A stretch of DNA of 64,000 nt, taken from contig NC_053037.3 in NCBI RefSeq assembly GCF_002575655.3, positions 145,959,207-146,023,206 on the forward strand, in the 5' to 3' direction. A model generated the notes under the pieces. It saw nothing but the letters and a program-made list of their open reading frames with translations, was not told where the DNA came from and did not search any database. Shown one piece after another: positions 11,927 through 23,768 of this stretch; positions within the stretch are counted from its first letter, which is position 1, and each line of letters starts with the position of its first letter. A program made the position numbers and the translations under genes. The DNA comes from Aegilops tauschii subsp. strangulata. Lineage: Eukaryota; Streptophyta; Magnoliopsida; Poales; Poaceae.

Positions 11927-13140
11927 TGATCTACAACATAGATATGCAAATACTATCAGGACTAAGTTCATGATAAATTAAAGTTCAATTAATCATATTA
12001 CTTAAGAACTCCCACTTAGATAGACATCCCTCTAGTCATCTAAATGATCACATGATCCATATCAACTAAACCATGTCCGATCATCACGTGAGATGGAGAA
12101 GTTTTCAATGGTGAACATCACTATGTTGATCATATCTACTATATGATTCACGCTCGACCTTTCGGTCTCAGTGTTCCGAGGCCATATCTGCATATGCTAG
12201 GCTCGTCAAGTTTAACCCGAGTATTCTGCGTGTGCAAAACTGGCTTGCACCCGTTGTATGTGAACGTAGAGCTTATCACACCCGATCATCACGTGGTGTC
12301 TCAGCACGAAGAATTGTCGCAACGGTGCATACTCATGGAGAACAGTTATACCTTGAAATTTTAGTGAGAGACCATCTTATAATGCTACCGTCGTACTAAG
12401 CAAAATAAGATGCATATAGGATAAACATCACATGCAATCAAATAAGTGATATGATATGGCCATCATCATCTTGTGCCTTTGATCTCCATCTCCAAAGCAC
12501 CATTATGATCACCATCGTCACCGGCTTGACACCTTGATCTCCATCAAAGCATCGTTGTCGTCTCGCCAACTATTGCTTCTACGACTATCGCTACCGCTTA
12601 GTGATAAAGTAAAGCAATTACATGGCGATTGCATTTCATACAATAAAGCGACAACCATATGGCTCCTGCCAGTTGCCGATAACTCTTACAAAACATGATC
12701 ATCTCATACAACAAATTATATATCATCACGTCTTGACCATATCACATCACAGTAGGCCCTGCAAAAACAAGTTAGATGTCCTCTACTTTGTTGTTGCAAG
12801 TTTTACGTGGCTGCTACAGGCTTATAGCAAGAACCGTTCTTACCTACGCATCAAAACCACAACAATTTTTCGTCAAATGTGATGTTTTAACCTTCAACAA
12901 GGACCGGGCGTAGTCACACTCGATTCAACTAAAGTTGGAGAAACAGACACCCACTAGGCACATGTGTGCGAAGCACGGCGGTAGAACCAGTCTCATGAAC
13001 GCGGTCATGTAATGTCGGTATGGGCCGCTTCATCCAACAATACCGCCGAATCAAAGTATGACATGCTGGTAAGCAGTATGACTATTATTGCCCACAACTC
13101 TTTGTGTTCTACTCGTGCATATAACATCTACGCATAGACC
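11927..13140 (-). other. Untranslated leader of Copia 2
   Basis: This lies between the primer-binding site and gag. It matches 21919-22182 plus 42919-43872 of Copia 3 and shows the uninterrupted sequence (CCGAGGCCATATCTGC near 12177) at the point where Copia 3 received the Athila-like element. I see no supported gene in it. Confidence 0.75.
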
Positions 13141-13155
13141 TGGCTCGGATGCCAC
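13141..13155 (-). other. Primer-binding site of Copia 2
   Basis: Reverse-complemented, the bases next to the LTR read GTGGCATCCGAGCCA. This resembles the initiator-Met primer site TGGTATCAGAGCC with a few substitutions. Copia 3 carries the same variant. Confidence 0.65.
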
Positions 13156-15611
13156 TGTTGGGGAACGTACTATTTCCCAAAAAAATCCTACGATCACGCA
13201 AGATCTATCTAGGAGAAGCATAGCAACGAGCGGGGAGAGTGTGTCCACGTACCCTCGTAGACCGAAAGCGGAAGAGTTTAGTAACGCGGTTGATGTAGTC
13301 GAACGTCTTCGCGATCCAACTGATCCAAGTACCGAACGTACGACACCTCCTTGTTCAGCACACGTTCAACACGATGACGTCCCTCGAGCTCTTGATCCAG
13401 TTGAGGACGAGGGAGAGTTCCGTCAGCATGACGACGTGGCAATGATGATGATGAAGTTACCGGCGCAGGGCTTCGCCTAAGCACTACGACGATATGACCG
13501 AGGTGTTAACTGTGGAGGGGGGCGCCGCACGCGGCTAGGAACAATTGATGTGCGTACTAGGAGTGCCCTCCCCACGTACATAAAGGAGGGAGAGAGAGAG
13601 GGAGGCAGCCTAGGGCGCGCCCAAGTAGGAGGAATCCTACTTGGGTCCCTAGTCCAATTCGCCCCCCTTACCATATTTGGACAAGGGGGAAAGGAAGGAG
13701 GGGGGAAGGAAGTAGGAGTCCTATTTCATACTTTCCTTTTCCTCCTCTCCTTTCCCTTTCTCCCCACGTGGCTGGCCCTATAGGGTAGGGGTGGGCATAA
13801 AAACCGATGAACCGAAGACCGAACCGAAGCCGAAACCAAAAAAAACAAATTTTTGGTTTTTATCACTGTTAAAGAAAAATTCGGTTTCCATATGTATAAA
13901 CCAAATTGAATTCGGTCAGTTCGGTTTTATACCGATTTACCAAAACAAAAACAAAGTTACCTGAAGAAGCAGCGTCGAGCTAGCCTCGCTGCACACATCG
14001 CTCACGTACGAACTCTGTAGTCAGCGTGGTTGCGCAACCAATGTCTCCCGGGAGTCACGCCCACGAATCGGGAGTCACGCCCACGATCGCAACCAACGCA
14101 CGTCGCTATCACATAATGTGGGTGGTGGGCCTACCTAAACATAGTGCATGCAAGGCCCAACTCACTTGGGATTTTTTAGGTGGAGTGTGTGCCTGCGTTT
14201 GCGATTCTGCGAACAGCCCGTGAGGTCATTTGGTTCCTTTAGTCCCACCTCGCCCGACTGAGAAGATGAGGCAGATATCTTTGCCTATATAAGAGGGTAC
14301 CGCTGTTGTAGTCTAAGCAGAAAATAAAGCGGCACTTCGGTATAAAACTGAAAACTGGACCGAATATTTGGTTAACCGAATTTTCGGTTAGCTGTTTTTA
14401 GCCACCATTTTCGGTTTCTAGTTTTCCAAACCGAATTTAAGAAAAAATCAAATGGTAGAAACCGAATTTTCGATTTATACCGAATGCCCACCTCTACTAT
14501 AGGGGGCGCACCAGCCCCTTGTGGGCTGGTGTGTTCCCTTACTTGCCCCATTAAGCCCATATCTTTGCCGGGGTTTGCCCGGAACCACTTCCGATGACCC
14601 GGTATCACCCGAAACACTTCCGGTGTCCAAATACCATCGTCCTATATATGAATCTTTACCTCTCGACCATTTTGAGACTCCCTGTCATGTCCGTGATCTC
14701 ATCCGGGACTCCGAACAGACTTCAGTCATAAAATCACATAACTCATAATACAAATCATCATCGAACGTTAAGCGTGCGGACCCTACGGGTTCGAGAACTA
14801 TGTAGACATGACCGAGACACATCTCCGGTCAATAACCAATAGCGGAACCTGGATGCTCATATTGGCTCCTACATATTCTACGAAGATCCTTATCGGTCAA
14901 ACCGCATAACAACATACGTCATTCCCTTTGTCATTGGTATGTTACTTGCCCGAGATTCGATCGTCGGTATCATCATACCTAGTTTAATCTCGTTACCGGC
15001 AAGTCTCTTTACTCGTTCCTTAATGCATCATCCCGCAACTAACTCATTAGTCACATTGCTTGCAAGGCGTATAGTGATGAGCATTACCGAGAGGGCCGAG
15101 AGATACCTCTCCGATACACGGAGTGACAAATCCTAATCTTGATCTATCCCAACTCAACAAACACCATCGGAGACACCTGTAGAGCATCTTTATAATCACC
15201 CAGTTACGTTGTGACGTTTGATAGCACAAAAAGTGTTCCTCCGGTATTCGGGGGTTGCATAATCTCATAGTCAGAGGAATATGTATAAGTCATGAAGAAA
15301 GCAATAGCAATAAAACTATACGATCATTATGCTAAGCTAACGGATGGGTCTTGTCCATCACATCATTCTCCTAATTATCTGACCCCGTTCATCAAATGAC
15401 AACACATGTCTATGTTCAGGAAACTTAATCATCTTTGATTAACGAGCTAGTCTAGTAGAGGCATACTAGGGACACTTTGTTTTGTCTATGTATTCACACA
15501 TGTACCAAGTTTCCGGTTAATACAATTCTAGCATGAATAATAAACATTTATCATGATATAAGGAAATATAAATAACAACTTTATTATTGCCTCCAGGGCA
15601 TATTTCCTTCA
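13156..15611 (-). repeat. 5' LTR of Copia 2
   Basis: On the + strand the LTR runs from TGTTGGGGAACGTACT to ATTTCCTTCA. It measures 2456 bp, of which 719 bp are the hAT-type insertion plus its 8 bp duplication, leaving 1737 bp. That agrees with the 1727 and 1731 bp LTRs of Copia 3. Confidence 0.92.
13786..14496. mobile_element. Non-autonomous hAT-type DNA element in the Copia 2 LTR
   Basis: The ends are TAGGGGTGGGCAT and, inverted, TAGAGGTGGGCAT, a 13 bp terminal repeat with one mismatch. Both ends are flanked by CTATAGGG (13778-13785 and 14497-14504), a perfect 8 bp duplication typical of hAT. The element is 711 bp. Both subterminal regions are rich in ACCGAA/TTCGGT motifs, which could be transposase-binding repeats. 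A short direct repeat GGGAGTCACGCCCACGA occurs twice at 14049-14086. There is no transposase frame, so it would depend on another hAT source. Confidence 0.9.
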
Positions 15612-16193
15612 GTTGGTCCATCACCACCTCAATAGCCTGCGACGTCGTTCTGTGGCTCCATTCCGGGGCACCTTCCGGCATTGAATCGTAACCGAGAGAG
15701 CGGGCATTTCCGTCTTTGGAAGACTGCTTTGACACAACAAACCCGTTGTTCAAACATCAGAACTCCGCCGCCGTTTTCCGTATGAGTAGGCATCTTTTCA
15801 GCCGTATTAGAGAGGGGGTGGTCGGCTATGATGAATATTTTGAGTGCAAGGAGGATGCCGTTGGAAAGATTGGTTTCTCCTCTTATCAAAAATGCACTAC
15901 CGCCATCGGAATGCTTGCACATGGAGTGCCAAGTGATCTCATTGACAAGTACGTCCGTATGAGCGAGTCTACATGCCTAGACTCACTGTATAAGTTCTGC
16001 AAAGGCTGTTATTGCTGTGTTTGGCCCTGAGTACTTGAGAGAGCCGACTCCTGAAGATACAACTCGTTTGTTGGCGATGAATGCCAGCAGGGGCTTCCCA
16101 GGGATGTTTGGCAGCATAGACTGCATGCACTGGGAGTGGAAGAATTGCCATTCTGCTTGGCAAGGGCAGTATAAGGGCCATGTCAGGGCTTGC
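15612..16193 (+). pseudogene. PIF/Harbinger transposase pseudogene, upstream half
   Basis: The + strand encodes the N-terminal half of a Harbinger (HARBI1/ALP1-like) transposase. The frame 15716-16000 includes RMSRHLFSRIREGVVGYDEY and [15 protein letters not shown]. After a one-base frameshift near 16005 the next frame gives [14 protein letters not shown] and [17 protein letters not shown]. The Asp in GSIDCMHW is the first residue of the DDE catalytic triad. The gene breaks off at the Copia 3 insertion (CTTGC at 16189-16193) and resumes at 45619. Copia 2 borders the left side. No companion MYB-like ORF is visible. Confidence 0.88.
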
Positions 16194-17920
16194 TGTTGGG
16201 GAACGCAGTAATTTCAAAAAAATTCCTATGATCACGCAAGATCTACCTAGGTGATGCATAGCAACGAGCAGGGAGAGTGTGTCCACATGCCCTTGTAGAC
16301 CGAAAGTGGAAGCATTTTATCAACGCTGTTGATGTAGTCGTACGCCTTCACGATCCGACCGATCCTAGCACCGAACGTACGGCACCTTCATGTTCAGCAC
16401 ACGTTCAGCTCGATGACGTCCCTCGTACTCTTGATCCAGTTGAGGCCGAGGGAGAGTTCCATCAGCACGACGGCGTGGCAAAGGTGATGATGAAGTTACC
16501 GGCGCAGGGCTTCGCCTAAGCACTACGACGATATGACCGAGGTGTGTAACTGTGGAGGGGGGCACCGCACACGGCTAAAAGATCAACTTGTGTCTATGGG
16601 GTGCCCCCTCCCCCGTATATAAAGGAGGGGAGGAGGCCGGCCGGCCGGCCCTAGGGGGCGCGCCCAATGAGGGGAGTCCTACTAGGACTCCAAGCCCTAG
16701 TAGGATTCCACCAAGAGGGAGAGAGGGGGAAGGAAGGAAGAGGGGGAACGGAAGGAAAGGGGGGCGCCGCCCCCTTCCCCTAGTCCAATTCGGACCCAAT
16801 GGGGGGGGTGCGACCAGCCCCTCCTGACCCTTCCCTATTTCCACTAAGGCCCATAGAGGCCCAGTAGTTCCCCCGGGGGGGTTCCGGTAACCCCTCCGAC
16901 ACTCCGGTTTTACCCGAAACTCTCCGGAACACTTCCGGTGTCCGAATGTAACCTTCCAATATATGAATCTTTATGTCTCGACCATTTCGAGACTCCTCGT
17001 CATGTTCGTGATCTCATCCGGGACTCCGAACAACCTTCGGTCATCAAATCACATAAACTCATAATACAAATCGTCATCGAATGTTAAGCGTGCGGACCCT
17101 ACGGGTTCGAGAACTATGTAGACATGACCGAGACACATCTCCGGTCAATAACCAATAGCGGAACTAGGATGCTCATATTGGCTCCTACATATTCTACGAA
17201 GATCTTTGTCGGTCAAACGGCAGAACAACATACGTTGTTCCCTTTGTCATCGGTATGTTACTTGCCCGAGATTCGATCATCGGTATCCTCATACCTAGTT
17301 CAATCTCGTTACCGGCAAGTCTCTTTACTCGTTCCGTAATGCATCATCCCGCAACTAATTCGTTAGTCACATTGCTTGCAAGGCTATAGTGATGATCATT
17401 ACCGAGAGGGCCCAGAGATACCTCTCCGATACACAGAGTGACAAATCCTAATCTCGATCTATGCCAACTCAACAAACACCATTGGAGACACCTGTAGAGC
17501 ATCTTTATAATCACCCAGTTACGTTCTGATGTTTGATAGCACACTAAGTGTTCCTCTGGTATCCGGGAGTTGCATAATCTCATGTGATAGGAACATGTAT
17601 AAGTCATGAAGAAAGCAATAGCAACAAACTAAACGATCGTGGTGCTAAGCTAACAGATGGGTCTTGTCCATCACATCATTCTCTAATTATGTGATCCCAT
17701 TCATCAAATCACAACACATGTCTATGGCTAGGAAACTTAACCATCTTTGATTAACGAGCTAGTCAAGTAGAGGCATACTAGGGACACTGTTTGTCTATGT
17801 ATTCACACATGTACTAAGTTTCCGGTTAATACAATTCTAGCATGAATAATAAACATTTATCATTATATAAGGAAATATAAATAACAACTCTATTATTGCC
17901 TCTAGGGCATATTTCCTTCA
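16194..17920 (-). repeat. 3' LTR of Copia 3
   Basis: On the + strand it runs from TGTTGGGGAACGCAG to ATTTCCTTCA, 1727 bp. It is followed directly by the reverse-complemented polypurine tract. Confidence 0.95.
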
Positions 17921-17935
17921 GTCTCCCACTTGCAC
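17921..17935 (-). other. Polypurine tract of Copia 3
   Basis: GTCTCCCACTTGCAC on the + strand is GTGCAAGTGGGAGAC on the element strand, next to the 3' LTR. It matches the tract of Copia 1 at 3758. Confidence 0.85.
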
Positions 17936-17953
17936 TAGAGTCAATAATCTAGA

Positions 17954-20900
17954 TTACATAGTAATGATTCTAACACCCATGGAGTCTTGGTGCTGATCAT
18001 GTTTTGCTCGTGAGAGAGGCTTAGTCAACGGGTCTGCAACATTCTGATCCGTATGTATTTTGCAAATCTCTATGTCTCCCTCCTTGGCTTGATCATGGAC
18101 GGAATTGAAGTGTCTCTTGATGTGTTTGGTTCTCTTGTGAAATCTGGATTCCTTCGCCAAGGCTATTGCTCCAGTATTGTCACAAAAGATTTTCATTGGA
18201 CTTGATGCACTAGGTATGGCACCTAGATCGGATATGAACTCCTTCATCCAGACTCCTTCATTTGATGCTTCCGAAGCAGCTATGTACTCCGCTTCACACG
18301 TAGATCCCTCCACGACGCTTTGCTTAGAACTGCACCAACTGACAGCTCCACCGTTCAATATAAATACGTATCCGGTTTGTGACTTAGAGTCATCTGGATC
18401 AGTGTCAAAGCTTGCATCGACGTAACCATTTACGACGAGCTCTTTGTCACCTCCATAAACGAGAAACATATCCTTAGTCCTCTTCAGGTATTTCAGGATG
18501 TTCTTGACCGCTGTCCGGTGATCCACTCCTAGATTACTTTGGTACCTCCCTGCTAAACTAATAGCAAGGCACACAGCAGGTCTGGTACACAGCATTGCAT
18601 ACATGATAGAACCTATGGCTGAAGCATAGGAAATGACTATCATTTTCTCTCTATCTTCTGCAGTGGTCGGTAATTGAGTCTGACTCAACTTCACACCTTG
18701 TAACACATGCAAGAACCCTTTCTTTGCTTGATCCATTTTGAACTTCTTCAAAACTTTATCAAGGTATGTGCTTTGCGAAAGTCCTATTAAGCGTCTTCAT
18801 CTATCTCTATAGATCTTGATGCCCAATATGTAAGCAGCTTCACCGAGGTCTTTCATAGAAAAACTTTTATTCAAGTATCCTTTTATGCTATCCAGAAATT
18901 ATATATCATTTCCAATCAACAATATGTCATCCACATATAATATTAGAAATGCTACAGAGCTCCGACTCACTTTCTTGTAAATACAGGCTTCTCCAAAAGT
19001 CTGTATAAAACCATATACTTTGATCACACTATCAAAACGTTTATTCCAACTCCGAGATGCTTGCACCAGTCCATAAATGGATCGCTGGAGCTTGCACACT
19101 TTGTTAGCATCCTTTGGATCGATAAAACCTTCTGGTTGCATCATATACAACTCTTCTTCCAGAAATCCATTCAGGAATGCAGTTTTGACATCCATTTGCC
19201 AAATTTCATAATCATAAAACGCGGCAATTGCTAACATGATTCGGGCGGACTTAAGCATCGCTACGGGTGAGAAGGTCTCATCGTAGTCAACTCCTTGAAC
19301 TTGTCGAAAACCTTTTGCAACAAGTCGAGCTTTGTAGACAGTAACATTACCGTCAGCGTCAGTCTTCTTCTTGAAGATCCATTTATTCTCTATGGCTTGC
19401 TGATCATCGGGCAAGTCAACCAAAGTCCACACTTTGTTCTCATACATGGATCCCATCTCAGATTTCATGGCCTCAAGCCATTTTGCGGAATCTGGGCTCA
19501 TCATCGCTTCCTCATAGTTCATAGGTTCGTCATGGTCAAGTAACATGACCTCCAGAACAGGATTACCGTACCACTCTGGTGCGGATCTTACTCTAGTTGA
19601 CCTACGAGGTTCAGTAGTAACTTGATTTGAAGTTTCATGATCATCATCATTAGCTTCCTCACTAATAGGTGTAGGAATCATAGGAACTGATTTCTGTGAT
19701 GAACTACTTTCCAATAAGGGAGTAGGTACAGTTACCTCATCAAGTTCTACTTTCCTCCCACTCACTTCTTTTGAGAGAAACTCCTTCTCTAGAAAGGATC
19801 CATTTTGAGCAACGAATATCTTGCCTTCGGATCTGTGATAGAAGGTGTACCCAACAGTCTCCTTTGGGTATCCTATGAAGACACATTTCTCCGATTTGGG
19901 TTCGAGCTTATCAGGTTGAAGCTTTTTCACATAAGCATCGCAGCCCCAAACTTTAAGAAACGACAACTTGGGTTTCTTGCCAAACCACAGTTCATATGGT
20001 GTCGTCTCAATGAATTTAGATGGTGCCCTATTTAATGTGAATGCAACCGTCTCTAAAGCATAACCCCAAAACGATAGCGGTAAATCAGTAAGAGACATCA
20101 TAGATCGCACCATATCTAATAAAGTGCAGTTACGATGTTCGGACACACCATTACGCTGTGGTGTTTCGGGTGGCGTGAGTTGCAAAACTATTACGCATTG
20201 TTTCAAATGAAGACCAAACTCGTAACTCAAATATTCTCCTCCACGATCAGATCGTAGAAACTTTATTTTCTTGTTACGATGATTTTCCACTTCACTCTGA
20301 AATTCTTTGAACTTTTCAAATGTTCCAGACTTATGTTTCATCAAGTAGATATACCCAAAAATCTGCTCAAATCATCTGTGAAGGTCAGAAAATAACGATA
20401 CCCGCCGCGAGCCTCAACACTCATCGGACCGCATACATCAGTATGTATTATTTCCAATAAGTCTGTTGCTCGCTCCATAGTTCCGGAGAACGGAGTTTTA
20501 GTCATCTTGCCCATGAGGCATGGTTCGCAAGCATCAAGTGATTCCAAAAGCCCATCAACATGGAGTTTCTTCATGCGTTTTACACCAATATGACCTAAAC
20601 GGCAGTGCCACAAATAAGTTGCACTATCATTATTGAACTTATATCTTTTGGCTTCAATACTATGAATATGTGTGTCACTACTATCGAGATTCAACAAAAA
20701 TAGATCACTCATCAAGGGTGCATGACCATAAAATATATTACTCATATAAATAGAACAACCATTATTCTATAATTTAAATGAATAACCGTCTCGCATCAAA
20801 CAAGATCCAGATATAATGTTCATGCTCAACGCTGGCACCAAATAACAATTATTCAGGTCTAAAACTAATCCCGAAGGTAGATGTAGAGGTAGCGTGTCGA

Positions 20901-20982
20901 CGGCGATCACATCGACTTTGGAACCATTACCCACGCGCATCGTCACCTCGTCCTTAGCCAATCTTCTGTTAATCCGTAGCCC
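17954..20982 (-). pseudogene. Copia 3 pol pseudogene (integrase, RT, RNase H)
   Basis: On the minus strand, from right to left: the protease/linker tail (20767-20961), GAG-pre-integrase and start of integrase (20341-20745, HCRLGHIGVKRMKKLHVDG), integrase core and reverse transcriptase (18899-20344, including WQMDVKTAFLNGF and the intact catalytic box LILYVDDILLIGND), and RNase H (17954-18751, including DASFDTDPDDSKSQTGY and STCEAEYIAASEA). The last frame ends in GVRIITM, a normal pol end for this family. One frameshift lies near 20345-20360. In-frame stops occur at about 20983, 20767, 18899 and 18800. The rest of the sequence stays well conserved, so decay is moderate. Confidence 0.92.
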
Positions 20983-21918
20983 CTATTCCGAGTTGCAAAT
21001 ATGAGCAACAGAACCAGTATCAAATACCCAGGCGCTACTACGAGCATTAGTAAGGTACACATCAATAACATGTATATCAAATATACCTTTCACTTTGCCA
21101 TCCTTCTTATCCGCCAAATACTTGGGGCAGTTCCGCTTCAAGTGACCAGTCCCTTTGCAGTAGAAGCACCCAGTCTCAGGCTTAGGTCCAGACTTGGGCT
21201 TCTTCACTTGAGCAGCAACTTGCTTGTCGTTCTTCTTGGAGTTCCCCTTCTTCCCTTTGCCCTTTTTCTTGAAACTAGCGGTCTTGTTAACCATCAACAC
21301 TTGATGTTCCTTCTTGATTTCTACCTCTGCAGCTTTCAGCACCGCGAAGAGCTCGGGAATTGTCTTATCCATCCCTTGCATATTATAGTTCATCACGAAG
21401 CTTTTGTAGCTTGGTGGCAGTGATTGAAGAACTCTGTCAATGGCACTATCATCAGGAAGATTAACTCCCAGTTGAGTCAAGTGGTTGTGGTACCCAGACA
21501 TTCTGAGTATATGTTCACTGACAGAACCATTCTCCTCCATTTTGCAGCTGTAGAACTTATTGGAGACTTCATATCTCTCAATCCGGGCATTTGCTTGAAA
21601 TATTAACTTCAACTCCTGGAACATCTTATATGCTCCATGACGTTCAAAACATCGTTTAAGTCCCGGTTCTAAGCCGTAAAGCATGGCACACTGAACTATC
21701 GAGTAGTCATCAACACGCGACTGCCAGGCATTCACAATGTCTACAGTTGCTGGCGTGGGTGGTACACCTAGTGGTGCTTCCAGAACGTAATTCTTCTGTG
21801 CAGCAATGAGGATAATCCTCAAGTTATGGACCCAGTCCGTGTAGTTGCTACCATCATCTTTCAACTTAGCTTTCTCTAGGAACACATTAAAATTCAAAGG
21901 AACAGTAGCACGGGCCAT
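20983..21918 (-). pseudogene. Copia 3 gag and start of protease
   Basis: The 311-codon frame starts at an ATG (21918) and holds the Copia gag (UBN2-type) region, including the piece DDSAIDRVLQSLPPSYKSF. A Lys-rich stretch and a CCHC zinc knuckle (CFYCKGTGHLKRNC, about residues 250-263) follow, then the protease active-site motif FDTGS near residue 300. The frame ends at a TAG (20983-20985), after which the same frame continues into the downstream pol region, so this is a nonsense mutation inside gag-pol, not a natural end. Of the three Copia gags it is by far the best preserved, and the gag itself looks intact. Confidence 0.9.
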
Positions 21919-22182
21919 TGATCTACAACAATATAGACATGCAAAATACTATCAGGTACTAAGTTCATGATAAATTAAAGTTCAATTAATCATATTACTT
22001 ACGAACTTCCACTTAGATAGACATCCCTCTAATCATCTCAGTGATCACGTGATCCAAATCAACTAAACCATGTCCGATCATCACGTGAGATGGAGTAGTT
22101 TTCAATGGTGAACATCACTATGTTGATCATATCTACTATATGATTCACGCTCGACCTTTCGGTCCCAGTGTTCCGAGGCCAT
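21919..22182 (-). other. Copia 3 leader, part next to gag
   Basis: Untranslated leader, matching 11927-12181 of Copia 2. It ends in GCCAT (22178-22182), the left target copy of the Athila-like insertion. No gene is seen. Confidence 0.85.
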
Positions 22183-23754
22183 TGCTACCTCTTGAGCATG
22201 CGTTGGTTTTCCCTTGAAGAGGAAAGGGTGATGCAGCAAAGTAGCGTAAGTATTTCCCTTGGTTTTTGAGAACCAAGGTATCAATCCAGTAGGAGACTAC
22301 ATGCAAATCCCTCGTACCTGCACAAACAATCAAGAACCTTGCAACCAACGCAATAAAGGGGTTGTCAATCCCTTCACGGCCACTTGCAAAAGTGCGATCT
22401 GATAAAGATAATAAGATAAATATTTTTGGTATTTTTGTTGTATAGATTGAAAAGTAAAGATTGCAAAATAAACGGTGACAGAAATAGCTAATTGGCGGGA
22501 GATTAATATGATGGAAGATAGACCCGGGGGCCATAGGTTTCACTAGTGGCTTCTCTCAAGATAGCATAATCTACGGTGGGTGAACAAATTACTGTCGAGC
22601 AATTGATAGAAAAGCGCATAATTATGAGAATATCTAGGCATGATCATGTATATAGGCATCACGTCCGTGACAAGTAGACCGAAATGATTCTGCATCTACT
22701 ACTATTACTCCACACATCGAGCGCTATCCAGCATGCATCTAGAGTATTAAGTTCATAAGGACAGAGTAACACATTAGGCAAGATGACATGATGTAGAGGG
22801 ATAAACTCAAGCAATATGATATAAACCCCATCTTTTTATCCTTGATGCCAACAATACAATACGTGCCTTGCTGCCCCTGCTATCACTGGGAAAGGACACC
22901 GCAAGATTGAACCCAAAGCTAAGCACTTCTCCCATTGCAAGAAAGATCAATCTAGTAGGCCAAACCAAACTGATAATTCGAAGAGACTTGCAAAGATATT
23001 AAATCATGCATATAAGAATTCAGAGAAGAATCAAATATTGTTCATAGATAATCTTGATCATAAGCCCACAATTCATCGGATCTTGACAAACACACCGCAA
23101 AAAGAATTACATCGAATAGATCTCCAAGAGAATCGAGGAGAACTTTGTATTGAGATCCAAAGAGAGAGAAGAAGCCATCTAGCTAATACTATGGACCCGA
23201 AGGTCTGTGGTAAACTACTCACACATCATCGGAGAGGCTATGGTGTTGATGTAGAAGCCTTCCGTGATTGATTCCCCCTCCGGCGGAGCGTCGGAAAAGG
23301 CCCCAAGATGGGATCTCACGGGTACAGAAGGTTGCGGCGGTGGAAATAGGGTTTCGTGGTGCTCCTGGATGTTTTCCGGGTATATGAGTATATATAGGCG
23401 AAAGAAGTAGGTTGGTGGAGCCACGAGGGGCCCACGAGGGTGGGGGGCGCGCCTACCCCCCTGGGCGCACCCTCCTACCTCGTGGCCGCCTCGTTGCTTC
23501 CTTGACGTCCACTCCAAGTCTCCTGGATTGCGGTTGTTCCAAAAACGATCCTCGCGAAGGTTTCATTCCGTTTGATATTCCTTTTCTGCGAAACACTGAA
23601 ATAGGCAAAAAACAACAATTTGCACTGGGCCTTCGGTTAATAGGTTAGTCCCAAAAATAATATAAAGTGCATAATAAAGCCCATTAAACATCCAAAACAG
23701 ATAATATAATAGCATGGAACAATCAAAAATTATAGATACGTTGGAGACGTATCA
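22183..23754 (-). repeat. 3' LTR of the Athila-like element
   Basis: On the + strand it runs from TGCTACCTCTTGAGC to GGAGACGTATCA, 1572 bp. It is uninterrupted and serves as the reference for the split right LTR. Confidence 0.93.
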
Positions 23755-23768
23755 AGCATCCCCAAGCA
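23755..23768 (-). other. Polypurine tract of the Athila-like element
   Basis: AGCATCCCCAAGCA on the + strand gives TGCTTGGGGATGCT next to the LTR on the element strand. Three similar motifs recur inside the element (25829, 25885, 27140). Confidence 0.8.

Larger units (their letters stand above)
8557..15611 (-). mobile_element. Copia LTR retrotransposon 2 (BARE/WIS/Angela type), 5' part
   Basis: This minus-strand Copia element is present from its 5' LTR (13156-15611) through gag and most of pol. The Tat Gypsy element interrupts it at 8557, and the rest lies outside the window. It aligns over its whole length with Copia 3. It adjoins Harbinger transposase sequence on its right, where the target copy would be GTTGG (15612-15616). 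It is more decayed than Copia 3 and its LTR carries a hAT-type insertion. Confidence 0.88.

Noticed and set aside
13088..13480. 130-codon frame crossing the Copia 2 leader and LTR border
   Set aside because: It spans the primer site and LTR edge, and related frames in the other Copia LTRs are broken. It is not a gene.
15612..15753. Minus-strand frame (15517-15753) as a separate gene
   Set aside because: It runs over the Copia 2 LTR border into antisense of the Harbinger transposase, so it is a chimera of two unrelated sequences.
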